DNA of 64,000 nt from Chromobacterium sp. IIBBL 290-4 (GTDB lineage: Bacteria > Pseudomonadota > Gammaproteobacteria > Burkholderiales > Chromobacteriaceae), in NCBI RefSeq assembly GCF_024207115.1, contig NZ_CP100128.1, forward strand, positions 3,534,001 to 3,598,000. The letters are read 5' to 3'. The position numbers and the translations under genes are program-made. The notes below the pieces were generated by a model. It saw only the letters and a list, made by a program, of their open reading frames with translations, made no database searches and was not told the DNA's origin. Shown one piece after another: positions 8,567 to 17,398 of the stretch. The first letter of the stretch is position 1; each line of letters begins with the position of its first letter.

Positions 8567-8870
8567 CGCGTATTATGATCGCCGGCGCGGCCGGCGGGTT
8601 TCCATGGGCTGCAAGGCCCGCATCAAGTCGCTGCTGACCGGCGAAACCTTTTATGGCGAATGCGTCGACCTGTCTGTTGACGGGATGGCGCTGCGCTCGG
8701 CTTTTGTGCCGCAGTTCGGCGAGAAGTTGAATGTCATCGTGCTGGTGCCGTCGGTGGGCGGCGTGGCCGGCAAACCGTTCGAAGCGGAAGTGGAAGTTAG
8801 GCGTTGCAATGAGGTGCAGCGTGGTCTTATATATGAAGTCGGCGTGCGCATTTTGCTGCGCAAGAGTTGA
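8553..8870 (+). CDS. PilZ-domain protein
   Basis: A 105-residue single-domain protein. The RRRGRR cluster near residue 10 and the DLSVDGMAL motif near residue 38 match the RxxxR and D/NxSxxG signatures that bind cyclic di-GMP. It probably acts as a c-di-GMP receptor or adaptor. The start is a GTG with GGAGG upstream, inside the last codons of the NUDIX gene. Confidence 0.82.
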   Translation: MSRFDAYYDRRRGRRVSMGCKARIKSLLTGETFYGECVDLSVDGMALRSAFVPQFGEKLNVIVLVPSVGGVAGKPFEAEVEVRRCNEVQRGLIYEVGVRILLRKS

Positions 8871-8949
8871 CAGGTCTCCTCCCAATTCCAGCCTTTTATT
8901 CCCGAGTTTGATTGAAATCGGGACGTTAATAAAATTCATCATTTGTTAC

Positions 8950-8973
8950 AAAAAATCCATATCTGGATTTTTT
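8950..8973. terminator. Perfect 10-bp hairpin, likely bidirectional terminator
   Basis: AAAAAATCCA-TATC-TGGATTTTTT is a perfect stem with a four-base loop and a T-run on either strand. It ends the DUF2062-NUDIX-PilZ operon. The rest of 8871-9167 is AT-rich and holds the putative prkA promoter. Confidence 0.6.
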
Positions 8974-9029
8974 CATCCAATTCAATAGCTTTGCCGCTTT
9001 TCATTGGCTTGCCGGCTTAATTTGCCCAA

Positions 9030-9064
9030 TTGCGGAGCAGCGAGCAGGCCATTTATGCTATACC
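9030..9064 (+). promoter_or_regulatory. Candidate prkA promoter
   Basis: TTGCGG (9030-9035) and TATGCT (9054-9059) are spaced 18 bases apart. The sequence runs on as CTATACC, which resembles the extended -10 of sigma-S promoters. E. coli yeaGH is known to depend on sigma-S, so this would be consistent. The call is by eye only. Confidence 0.3.
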
Positions 9065-9167
9065 CACAATAAGAACCGGAGACAATGTCAGCACTCTAAT
9101 TCATAAGGGGAACGGCGCGCGTTCAAAGCCCAGCGCTTGTGCCCCTGCTACCAGCCAGGAGAGAGTC

Positions 9168-11096
9168 ATGCACCCGGATATCTTCAGCCACTACGCAGTG
9201 CGCTACGACAAGACCCGCGAGGAAGAGTACACCATCCAGGAATACCTGGAGCTGTGCAAGAAGGACCCGGGCGCCTACGCCACCGCCGCCGAGCGCATGC
9301 TGGCGGCGATCGGCGAGCCGGAACTGGTGGATACCCGCCACGATTCGCGTTTGTCGCGCATTTTCTCCAACAAGGTCATCAAGGTCTATCCCGCCTTCCG
9401 CGACTTCTACGGCACCGAGGAAGTCATCGAGCAGGTGGTGGCCTATTTCCGCCACGCCGCGCAAGGGCTGGAGGAGAAGAAGCAGATTCTCTACCTGCTG
9501 GGGCCGGTGGGCGGCGGCAAGTCGTCCATCGCCGAAAAGCTCAAGGAGCTGATGGAGCTGGTGCCCTTCTATTGCCTGAAGGGCAGCCCGGTCAATGAGT
9601 CGCCGCTGTCGCTGTTCAGCTACGACGAGGATGGCCCGATTCTGGAAGAGCAATACAACATTCCGCGCCGCTACCTGAAAGGCATCCCCAGCCCCTGGGC
9701 GGTGAAGCGCCTGCACGAATTCAATGGCGACATCGGCCAGTTCCGCGTGGTCAAGCGCTACCCGTCGGTGCTGAAGCAGATCGCAGTGGCCAAGACCGAG
9801 CCGGGCGACGAGAATAACCAGGACATCAGCTCGCTGGTGGGCAAGGTCGATATCCGCAAGCTGGAAAAGTACGCCCAGGACGATCCGGACGCTTACAGCT
9901 ACTCCGGCGGCTTGTGCCTGGCGAACCAGGGTTTGCTGGAATTCGTCGAAATGTTCAAGGCGCCGATCAAGGTGCTGCACCCGCTGCTGACCGCCACCCA
10001 GGAAGGCAATTTCAAGGGCACGGAAGGCTTCGGCGCCATCCCCTTCGAAGGCATCATCCTGGCGCACTCGAACGAGAGCGAATGGAAGCAGTTCCGCAAC
10101 AACAAGAACAACGAGGCCTTCCTCGACCGGATCTACATCGTCAAGGTGCCGTATTGCCTGCGCGTCAACGAGGAAATCAAGATCTACGACAAGTTGATCC
10201 GCAACTCCTCCTTGGGCAAGGCGCCTTGCGCCCCCGGCACGCTGAAGATGATGGGCCAGTTCGCGGTGCTGTCGCGGCTGAAAGAGCCGGAAAACTCCAG
10301 CTTGTACAGCAAGATGCAGGTGTATGACGGCGAGAACCTGAAGGACACCGATCCCAAGGCCAAGTCGCTGCAGGAATACCGCGACTACGCCGGCGTGGAT
10401 GAGGGGATGGCGGGTTTGTCCACCCGCTTCGCCTACAAGATCCTGTCCAAGGTATTCAACTTCGACCATAGCGAAGTGGCCGCCAATCCGGTGCATTTGC
10501 TGTATGTGATCGAACAGCAGGTCGAGCGTGAACAATTCCCGGCGGAAACGGAACAGAAATACCTGACTTTCCTGAAGGAATATCTGGCGCCGAAATATGT
10601 GGAATTCATCGGCAAGGAAATTCAGACCGCTTATCTGGAAAGTTATTCCGAATACGGCCAGAACATATTCGACCGTTATGTCACCTTCGCCGATTACTGG
10701 ATCCAGGATCAGGAATATCGCGACCAGGATACCGGCGAGATTTTCGACCGCACGTCTTTGAATGCCGAATTGGAGAAAATCGAAAAGCCGGCTGGGATTT
10801 CCAATCCCAAGGATTTCCGCAACGAGATCGTCAATTTCGTATTGCGGGCCCGCGCCAACAACGGCGGCAAGAATCCGACTTGGACCAGCTACGAGAAGCT
10901 GCGCACGGTGATAGAGAAGAAGATGTTCTCCAACACCGAGGAATTGCTGCCGGTGATCTCGTTCAATGCCAAGGCCAGCGCCGAGGACGCCAAGAAGCAC
11001 GAGGATTTCGTCAACCGCATGGTGGAAAAGGGCTATACCGCCAAGCAGGTCCGTTTGCTGTGCGAATGGTATCTGCGCGTGCGCAAGTCCTCGTAA
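9168..11096 (+). CDS. prkA: PrkA (YeaG) serine protein kinase / AAA+ ATPase
   Basis: 642 residues, matching the 640-odd of E. coli YeaG. A P-loop GPVGGGKS lies at residues 112-119 in the AAA-like PrkA domain, followed by the C-terminal PrkA domain. The protein belongs to a stress and stationary-phase module together with YeaH and SpoVR/YcgB, and those two genes follow here in order. The start at 9168 is chosen because AGGAGAG lies just before it and the product begins MHPDIFSHY like its relatives. The frame runs upstream to 9030 without a plausible start. Confidence 0.93.
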   Translation: MHPDIFSHYAVRYDKTREEEYTIQEYLELCKKDPGAYATAAERMLAAIGEPELVDTRHDSRLSRIFSNKVIKVYPAFRDFYGTEEVIEQVVAYFRHAAQGLEEKKQILYLLGPVGGGKSSIAEKLKELMELVPFYCLKGSPVNESPLSLFSYDEDGPILEEQYNIPRRYLKGIPSPWAVKRLHEFNGDIGQFRVVKRYPSVLKQIAVAKTEPGDENNQDISSLVGKVDIRKLEKYAQDDPDAYSYSGGLCLANQGLLEFVEMFKAPIKVLHPLLTATQEGNFKGTEGFGAIPFEGIILAHSNESEWKQFRNNKNNEAFLDRIYIVKVPYCLRVNEEIKIYDKLIRNSSLGKAPCAPGTLKMMGQFAVLSRLKEPENSSLYSKMQVYDGENLKDTDPKAKSLQEYRDYAGVDEGMAGLSTRFAYKILSKVFNFDHSEVAANPVHLLYVIEQQVEREQFPAETEQKYLTFLKEYLAPKYVEFIGKEIQTAYLESYSEYGQNIFDRYVTFADYWIQDQEYRDQDTGEIFDRTSLNAELEKIEKPAGISNPKDFRNEIVNFVLRARANNGGKNPTWTSYEKLRTVIEKKMFSNTEELLPVISFNAKASAEDAKKHEDFVNRMVEKGYTAKQVRLLCEWYLRVRKSS

Positions 11097-11105
11097 TCCA
11101 TCCGC

Positions 11106-11135
11106 GCCGCTCTGCTTGTCGTTAAGCGGAGCGGC
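11106..11135 (+). other. Intra-operon stem-loop between prkA and yeaH
   Basis: GCCGCTC pairs with GAGCGGC around an inner GCTT/AAGC stem. There is no T-run. It lies in the 155-bp gap between prkA and yeaH and may protect or process the prkA part of the message. Confidence 0.4.
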
Positions 11136-11251
11136 TGGAGGGGCAGGGCCATGCAGGCGCTGCGGCCAGGAGACACAACAGCGCGCAAGCTCGGGCAGCG
11201 ACGGCGCCATCGCGTCGCGTCTGCCTGCGGCTGTGCGCAAGAGAGGTGGCG

Positions 11252-12532
11252 ATGTCCCATATCATAGACAGACGCCTCAACGGCAAGAACAAGTCGGCGG
11301 TCAATCGCGAGCGCTTTCTTCGCCGTTTCAAGGCGCAAATCAAGGAAGCCGTCTCCAAGGCGATCAAGGGGCGGAGCATTACCGATATCGAAAGCGGGGA
11401 AAAGGTCTCCATTCCGGTAAAGGACATTTCCGAACCGAATTTCCATCATGGCAAGGGCGGGGTGTGGGAGAACGTGCATCCCGGCAATGAAGAGTTCATC
11501 AAAGGCGACCGCATTCCCCGTCCGCAGGGCGGCGCGGGCGGAGGAGGCAGCAAGGCCAGTCAGGACGGCGAGGGCGAAGACGATTTCGTGTTCCAGCTGT
11601 CGCGCGAAGAATTCATGAATGTCTTCTTCGATGATTTGGCGCTGCCCAATCTGATCAAAACCCAGTTGATGGGCATTGAAGAGTTGAAAACGGTGCGCGC
11701 CGGCTACACCAATGACGGCACGCCGGCCAATATCAACATCGTCCGCTCGCTGCGCGGCGCCTTGGCGCGCCGGGTGGCGATGGCGGCGCCGACCTTGTCC
11801 AAGCTGGACGACGCGGAAGAAGAGCTGGATACGCTGATAGAATCCGACGACGACAGCGGGCTGGAGGTCCGCGAAAAGCGCCAGAAAATCCATCAGTTGC
11901 GCGAGCGGCTGGCGAATATCCCTTTCATCGACCCATTCGATCTCCGTTATAACAACCGGGTCAAGCAGCCCAAACCGACCAGCCAGGCGGTGATGTTCTG
12001 CATCATGGACGTGTCCGGCTCGATGGACGAGCAAAAAAAGGACATGGCCAAGCGCTTCTTCATCCTCTTGTACATGTTCCTGCAGCGCAATTACGAGAAG
12101 ATCGAAGTGGTGTTCATCCGCCACCATACCAGCGCCATCGAGGTGAACGAGCAGGACTTTTTCCATTCGCGAGAAAGCGGCGGCACCGTGGTGTCGTCGG
12201 CGCTTAATCTGATGAGCGACGTCATCCGCAAGCGTTACGCCAGCAGCGAATGGAACATCTATGCCGCGCAGGCCTCGGACGGCGACAACTGGGATAGCGA
12301 CTCGGCCAATTGCGGCCGCATCCTGGAGGAAAATCTGCTGCCTTACTGCCAGTACTTCGCCTACATCGAAATTACAGAAGGTGAACCGCAGAACCTGTGG
12401 TACGAGTACCTGAAAGTCAAGGCGCACAGCCCGCAGTTCGCCATGCAGAAAATACGTTCGGCCTCGGACATCTATCCGGTGTTCCGCGAGCTGTTCAAGC
12501 GCCAGCCGGCAGGAAGCAGGGCCGGAGCATGA
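11252..12532 (+). CDS. yeaH: YeaH family protein (DUF444), von Willebrand A-like
   Basis: 426 residues. The C-terminal half contains a metal-ion-dependent adhesion site, DVSGSM, starting at Asp253, as in von Willebrand A domains. The N-terminal part ([20 protein letters not shown]) is typical of DUF444/YeaH. A Gly-rich linker lies near residues 92-105. The product is a cytosolic partner of the PrkA kinase in the conserved prkA-yeaH-spoVR set. The ATG at 11252 follows AGAGAGG; an in-frame start at 11246 would be inside the ribosome site. Confidence 0.92.
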   Translation: MSHIIDRRLNGKNKSAVNRERFLRRFKAQIKEAVSKAIKGRSITDIESGEKVSIPVKDISEPNFHHGKGGVWENVHPGNEEFIKGDRIPRPQGGAGGGGSKASQDGEGEDDFVFQLSREEFMNVFFDDLALPNLIKTQLMGIEELKTVRAGYTNDGTPANINIVRSLRGALARRVAMAAPTLSKLDDAEEELDTLIESDDDSGLEVREKRQKIHQLRERLANIPFIDPFDLRYNNRVKQPKPTSQAVMFCIMDVSGSMDEQKKDMAKRFFILLYMFLQRNYEKIEVVFIRHHTSAIEVNEQDFFHSRESGGTVVSSALNLMSDVIRKRYASSEWNIYAAQASDGDNWDSDSANCGRILEENLLPYCQYFAYIEITEGEPQNLWYEYLKVKAHSPQFAMQKIRSASDIYPVFRELFKRQPAGSRAGA

Positions 12533-12555
12533 AGAAAGCGCGAGAAGGGGGACGC

Positions 12556-14070
12556 ATGAAACCGATTTCAACCGGGTCTGAATGGACTTTTGAGCTGGTC
12601 GGCGATTATGACCGGGCCATCCGCGAGATCGCGGTCGATGAATTCAAGCTGGATGTCTACCCCAATCAGCTGGAGATCATCACCGCGGAACAGATGATGG
12701 ATGCCTATGCCTCGGTCGGCATGCCGGTCAATTATCATCACTGGAGTTACGGCAAGCATTTCGTTTCCACCGAGAAAAGCTATAAGCGCGGCCAGATGGG
12801 ATTGGCCTACGAGATCGTGATCAACTCCAACCCCTGCATCGCCTATCTGATGGAAGAAAACTCCATGATGATGCAGGCCTTGGTGATCGCTCACGCCGCT
12901 TATGGGCACAACAGCTTTTTCAAAGGCAATTACCTGTTCCGCTCCTGGACCGACGCTTCGGCCATCATCGACTACCTAGTGTTCGCCAAGAGCTACATCA
13001 TGAAGTGCGAAGAGCGTTATGGCATAGACGAGGTCGAGGAGCTGCTGGACTCCTGCCACGCGCTGATGAATTACGGGGTGGACCGCTACAAGCGGCCGCA
13101 GAAGTTGTCGCTGGCCCAGGAGCAGGCGCGGCAGGAAGAGCGCGAGCAATATCTGCAAATGCAGGTGAATGATCTGTGGCGCACCATTCCTAAGCGAGAC
13201 AAGGACGATGCCGGCAAGTCGGCGCCGCGCTTTCCCTCCGAGCCTCAGGAGAACCTGCTTTACTTCATCGAGAAATCCGCGCCGCTGCTGGAGCCATGGC
13301 AGCGCGAGGTGGTGCGCATCGTGCGCAAAGTGGCGCAGTATTTCTATCCGCAGCGGCAGACTCAGGTGATGAATGAAGGCTGGGCCACGTTCTGGCACTA
13401 CACCATCATGAATCGCCTGTACGACAAGGGGCTGATCACCGATGGCTATATGCTGGAGTTCCTGCAGAGCCATACCAATGTGGTGAACCAGCCGCCGGTG
13501 ACCGCGCGCTGGTACAGCGGCATCAATCCTTATGCGCTAGGGTTCTCGATGTATCAGGACATCAAGCGCATCTGCGAAGCGCCCACCGATGAGGACCGCG
13601 TCTGGTTCCCCGATCTGGCAGGCACGCCTTGGCGCGAATCACTGGAGTTCGCCATGCGCAACTTCAAGGATGAAAGCTTCATCTCGCAGTACCTGTCGCC
13701 CAAGCTGATTCGCGATTTCCGCTTGTTCGCCATCCGGGATGATGACCGGGACGACAAGCTGGAAGTGTCCTGCATCCATGACGAGGACGGCTATCGAGAC
13801 ATCCGCTTCAGGCTGGCCGAGCAATACAATCTGGGTTCGCGCGAGCCCAACATCCAGGTCTGGTCGGTGAATGTGCGCGGCGACCGCAGCCTGACGCTGC
13901 GCCACACCATGCATAATCGCCGTCCGCTGGAGGAGCAAAGCGCGCAGGAGGTGCTCAAGCATGTTTGCCGGCTGTGGGGCTTCAATGTCCGCCTGGAGAG
14001 CGTCGACGGCAACGGCGATGTGAAGCAGGCTTATGAAGTGCAGGCGGAGCATGATGCGACGATCAGCTGA
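12556..14070 (+). CDS. ycgB: SpoVR family protein (YcgB)
   Basis: 504 residues, close to E. coli YcgB (510). It has the characteristic HWSYGKHFVSTEKSYKRGQMGLAYE-type N-terminal block, AYGHNSFFKGNYLF with conserved His, and NEGWATFWHYTIMNRLYDKG in the centre. SpoVR proteins are linked to spore cortex in Bacillus and to stress and amyloid regulation in enterobacteria. The ATG at 12556 has AAGGGGG six bases upstream. An alternative ATG at 12529 would overlap the yeaH stop. Confidence 0.92.
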   Translation: MKPISTGSEWTFELVGDYDRAIREIAVDEFKLDVYPNQLEIITAEQMMDAYASVGMPVNYHHWSYGKHFVSTEKSYKRGQMGLAYEIVINSNPCIAYLMEENSMMMQALVIAHAAYGHNSFFKGNYLFRSWTDASAIIDYLVFAKSYIMKCEERYGIDEVEELLDSCHALMNYGVDRYKRPQKLSLAQEQARQEEREQYLQMQVNDLWRTIPKRDKDDAGKSAPRFPSEPQENLLYFIEKSAPLLEPWQREVVRIVRKVAQYFYPQRQTQVMNEGWATFWHYTIMNRLYDKGLITDGYMLEFLQSHTNVVNQPPVTARWYSGINPYALGFSMYQDIKRICEAPTDEDRVWFPDLAGTPWRESLEFAMRNFKDESFISQYLSPKLIRDFRLFAIRDDDRDDKLEVSCIHDEDGYRDIRFRLAEQYNLGSREPNIQVWSVNVRGDRSLTLRHTMHNRRPLEEQSAQEVLKHVCRLWGFNVRLESVDGNGDVKQAYEVQAEHDATIS

Positions 14071-14090
14071 CTCGAAAGGGAAAGCGCAAA

Positions 14091-14118
14091 AAGCCCGGCG
14101 ATGCCGGGCTTCTTTATT
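14091..14118 (+). terminator. Rho-independent terminator of the prkA operon
   Basis: AAGCCCGGC-GAT-GCCGGGCTT followed by CTTTATTT, 20 bp after the spoVR stop. Confidence 0.85.
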
Positions 14119-14183
14119 TCCGCCGCCAAATCTGTCATCCGAATCGGCGGCGAAAAAGACGGCGTGATACGCCCTAAAGCATG

Positions 14184-15053
14184 TCAGGCCGGCGTTTGCT
14201 CTATGGCGTTGGTGACCATGTTCTTGATTTGCAGGGCCAGGATGGAGCCAGGCGTCGGTTTGCCTATGTAATAGACATTGTGCGTTTGCAAGGCTTGCGA
14301 CAGCTCGGCTTCGTGCTCCAGCGCGTAGCCGGTCAGCACGATGATGGGCACGGTGGGGAACTGGCTGCGGATGATCTGGATGATTTCCATGCAATTGGTA
14401 TCCGCGCCCAGCACCCAGTCCAGCACGAAAGCGTCGAACTCTTCATGCCGCAGCGCCTGCAACAGCATCTGCGGATGGCTGTAGGGCAGGGCGAACAGGC
14501 CTTGTTGCACCAGGATGGCCGACAACAAGTCGGCGTCTTTATCGTCCAGCACTGCCACCAGCAGCCGTTTGGTGTTGGCGCGCTTGGGCGGACGTATGGT
14601 CAGGTAGGTGACTTCGTAGCCGTCTTCCCCGCTGAATTGGGTGCCGGGGAAGACGTGCCAACAGTCATGCAGCCGCTTGGCCATCAACAGCGGGGCGCAG
14701 GAGTCGTCTTCCAGAGAGTCGCCCAGCTGGACCCAGCAGTGCGCTTCGCCGCTTTGGCTGGTCAAATGCAGAATGGCCGGAATCAGCTCGTTTTCATTCT
14801 GCTGAGCATGGGCTTGCTGGCTGTGGTCGACCAACAAGCCGGAAACCGGAGTGTTGAAATACTGCGCCAGGCGTTCCACCTGGCTGATTTGCCACGGGCT
14901 GCTGCCGTTCAGCTTGCGGTAGGCTTGCGATGTGCTCAGCCCCAGGATCTGTTCGACCAGGCCGGCCTGCTGGGCCTCGGGCCATTGGAATTGCTCCAGC
15001 TGTTGCCGGATATTGTCGCAGATGATTTCGTTGGCGTTTTTAGGCGAAGTCAT
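14184..15053 (-). CDS. HTH (BetR-like) regulator with C-terminal receiver domain
   Basis: 289 residues. The N-terminus (residues 8-75) looks like a lambda-repressor/BetR-type helix-turn-helix (LGLSTSQAYRKLNG, then WQISQVERLAQYF). The C-terminus (residues 164-285) is a response-regulator receiver with all key residues: acidic pair D170/D171, phosphoacceptor D212 in VLDWVLG, T241 and K265. The domain order is the reverse of normal response regulators. The ATG at 15053 has GGGAG five bases upstream; a GTG at 15068 is also in frame. It lies directly downstream of flhA on the same strand but 254 bp away, so it probably has its own promoter. Confidence 0.72.
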   Translation of the reverse strand: MTSPKNANEIICDNIRQQLEQFQWPEAQQAGLVEQILGLSTSQAYRKLNGSSPWQISQVERLAQYFNTPVSGLLVDHSQQAHAQQNENELIPAILHLTSQSGEAHCWVQLGDSLEDDSCAPLLMAKRLHDCWHVFPGTQFSGEDGYEVTYLTIRPPKRANTKRLLVAVLDDKDADLLSAILVQQGLFALPYSHPQMLLQALRHEEFDAFVLDWVLGADTNCMEIIQIIRSQFPTVPIIVLTGYALEHEAELSQALQTHNVYYIGKPTPGSILALQIKNMVTNAIEQTPA

Positions 15054-15307
15054 GGCCGCTCCCGTCACATGAAGTTCATATTCCTCATGTTATCACCCAT
15101 GCGCACGGCATGCTTGGCCGAAATGTCAGTTTTTGCGAATTTTCTTGTTTTGCGAATCATGCCTTTGCATTTTCACAACATGCAAAAAAATCAAAATGAA
15201 TATTTTCGGCAAGAATGTCGGGATTGCTATCCATTCAGCGCTTTAGCCGATTCATCGGCTTCAAGCGCCAAGCGCCTCATTCAGTTTTTTGCAAAAAATG
15301 CGATCTA

Positions 15308-17398
15308 TCATCCCAATGTGCCGGTCAGGCTGACCTGGCGGTCTTCCGGAATCTCGTTGTAAGACAGCACATGCAGACCCGGCGCGAACAAGCGCCCATA
15401 GCGGGCCAAAATGGGGCGGACCTGCGGCATCACCAGCAAGATGGGCGGCTGGCCCAGTTGCTTCATCTGGTCGCGCGCCACCGGCATATTGGCTTGCAGC
15501 TGCTGCAGGATGTTGGGGTCGATGGGAAAACTGTCCAATTGCGGCTTGCCGGTTTGCTGCGCCTGGCCCAGCGCCGCCAGCAGCAGGTTTTCCAGATCGG
15601 CGGACAGATTGAAGCCCTTCAGCTCGCCGCGCGGCCCGGCTATGGATTGGATGATCTGGCGTTTGATGGCCACCCGCGCCTCCGCCGCCAGCATGATCGG
15701 ATCCTTGGTGGCGTCGCTGGCCTCCAGGAGGGCGGTCGCGACCGGCACGATATCCTTCAGCGATACGCCGTCCTGCAATAGCTGCCGATAGGTTTTCAGC
15801 AATTGCACCGGCGTCAGCGCCTGATTCAGCGCCGCGCCCAGCTTGGGCGCCAAGGAGGAGAGCCGCTCGCCCAGCGACAGCACATCATCGTGGCGGAACA
15901 GTTCGGCCAGATGCTCGCGCATCACCTTGTTCAGATGGGTCGCCACCACGCTGGCGCAGTCCACTACCTGATAGCCCAGGCCCAGCGCCTTGCTCTTGTC
16001 GTTCAGGTCAATCCAGCTGACCGGCATGCCGAATGCCGGGTCGATGCCGGGAATGCCGTCGATATCGCCGTACACCTCAGGCGAGGGGATGGCCATCAGC
16101 CGGTCTGCGTACACCTCGGCCTCGGCCACGGTGTTGCCGGAAATCTGGATCGCGTATTGCGAGGGCTTGAGACGCAGATCGTCGCGCAGGCTCACTGTCG
16201 GTAACAGCAGGCCCATCTGCTCGGACAGGCCTTGCCTGACGCCCTTCACCCGTTTGGTCAGCGGCGCGCCCTGGCCGGCGTCCAGCAGCGTCACCAGGCG
16301 GTAGCCCAGCATCACGCCCAGCGTGTCGGCGCAGGGCAGGGTGCTCCACTCCAGTTCGACGTCCGCCTCTCCCTGCAGCGCCGCCTTGATCGCGGTCTGA
16401 TTGAGCGAGCTGGCGGCGACCGGCCGGCGCGCGTGCATGCGCCAGGCCACAAAGCCAAGCAGCGCGGCGAAGCCGAGGAAGGTGGGCCACGGCATGCCGG
16501 GGATGATGGCCAGCACCAGCATCATGCCGGCCGCGCTCATCAGCACCACCGGCGAGGCCAGCATCTGGCTGCCCACCTGCTGCTGCATGTCGCCGTCGTC
16601 GCTGATGCGGGTGACGATGATGGCGGCGGCGGACGACAGCAGCAGCGCCGGTATCTGCGCCACCAGGCCGTCGCCTATGGTCATCAGCGCGTACTGGCGG
16701 AAGGCGTCGCCCATCGTCAGATTGTGCATCAGCGCGCCGATGGCCACGCCGCCGAACAGGTTGATGATCAGGATCAGGATGCCGGCGATGGCGTCGCCGC
16801 GGACGAACTTGGACGCGCCGTCCATCGCGCCGTAAAAGTCCGCCTCGGTGGCGATGTCGCGGCGGCGCTGCTGGGCCTGTTCCTGGTTGATCAGGCCGGC
16901 GTTCAGGTCGGCGTCGATCGCCATCTGCTTGCCGGGCAGCGCATCCAGCGTGAAGCGCGCCGACACCTCGGAAATCCGTTCCGCGCCCTTGGTCACCACC
17001 ATGAAGTTGATGATCATCAGGATGACGAACACCACCATGCCGACCACGAAGTTGCCGCCTATCACCACATTGCCGAAGGCTTCGATCACCCGGCCGGCGG
17101 CATGCGTCCCTTCATGGCCGTGCAGCAGCACCACGCGGGTGGAGGCCACGTTCAGCGACAAGCGCATCAGCGTGGTGGCCAGGATGATGGTGGGGAATAC
17201 CGAGAAATCCAGCGGCCGCCGCGCCGACACGCTGACCAGGATCACGATGATGGCCAGCACGATGTTGAAGGTGAACAGCATGTCCAGCGCCAAGGGCGGC
17301 AGGGGCAGCATCACCATCGCCAGGATGGCGAGCAGGAACAGCGGGGCGGCGAGCTTGTGGCGGCCGATATCGGCCAGCAGTTTGGTCAGCGAGTTCAT
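15308..17398 (-). CDS. flhA: FlhA, flagellar export gate protein (lateral type)
   Basis: 696 residues. Eight hydrophobic segments occupy the N-terminal half, with the FHIPEP-family signature region around RPLDFSVFPTIILATTLMRLSLNVASTR. A large cytosolic C-terminal domain follows that docks chaperone-substrate complexes. FlhA forms the nonameric ring of the type III export gate in the inner membrane. It is the last gene of the leftward fliMNPQR-flhBA operon, and its start overlaps the flhB stop by four bases. Confidence 0.95.
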   Translation of the reverse strand: MNSLTKLLADIGRHKLAAPLFLLAILAMVMLPLPPLALDMLFTFNIVLAIIVILVSVSARRPLDFSVFPTIILATTLMRLSLNVASTRVVLLHGHEGTHAAGRVIEAFGNVVIGGNFVVGMVVFVILMIINFMVVTKGAERISEVSARFTLDALPGKQMAIDADLNAGLINQEQAQQRRRDIATEADFYGAMDGASKFVRGDAIAGILILIINLFGGVAIGALMHNLTMGDAFRQYALMTIGDGLVAQIPALLLSSAAAIIVTRISDDGDMQQQVGSQMLASPVVLMSAAGMMLVLAIIPGMPWPTFLGFAALLGFVAWRMHARRPVAASSLNQTAIKAALQGEADVELEWSTLPCADTLGVMLGYRLVTLLDAGQGAPLTKRVKGVRQGLSEQMGLLLPTVSLRDDLRLKPSQYAIQISGNTVAEAEVYADRLMAIPSPEVYGDIDGIPGIDPAFGMPVSWIDLNDKSKALGLGYQVVDCASVVATHLNKVMREHLAELFRHDDVLSLGERLSSLAPKLGAALNQALTPVQLLKTYRQLLQDGVSLKDIVPVATALLEASDATKDPIMLAAEARVAIKRQIIQSIAGPRGELKGFNLSADLENLLLAALGQAQQTGKPQLDSFPIDPNILQQLQANMPVARDQMKQLGQPPILLVMPQVRPILARYGRLFAPGLHVLSYNEIPEDRQVSLTGTLG

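Noticed and set aside
9123-11240. 705-codon open frame on the minus strand
   Set aside because: Antisense shadow of prkA, whose motifs are complete and conserved on the plus strand.
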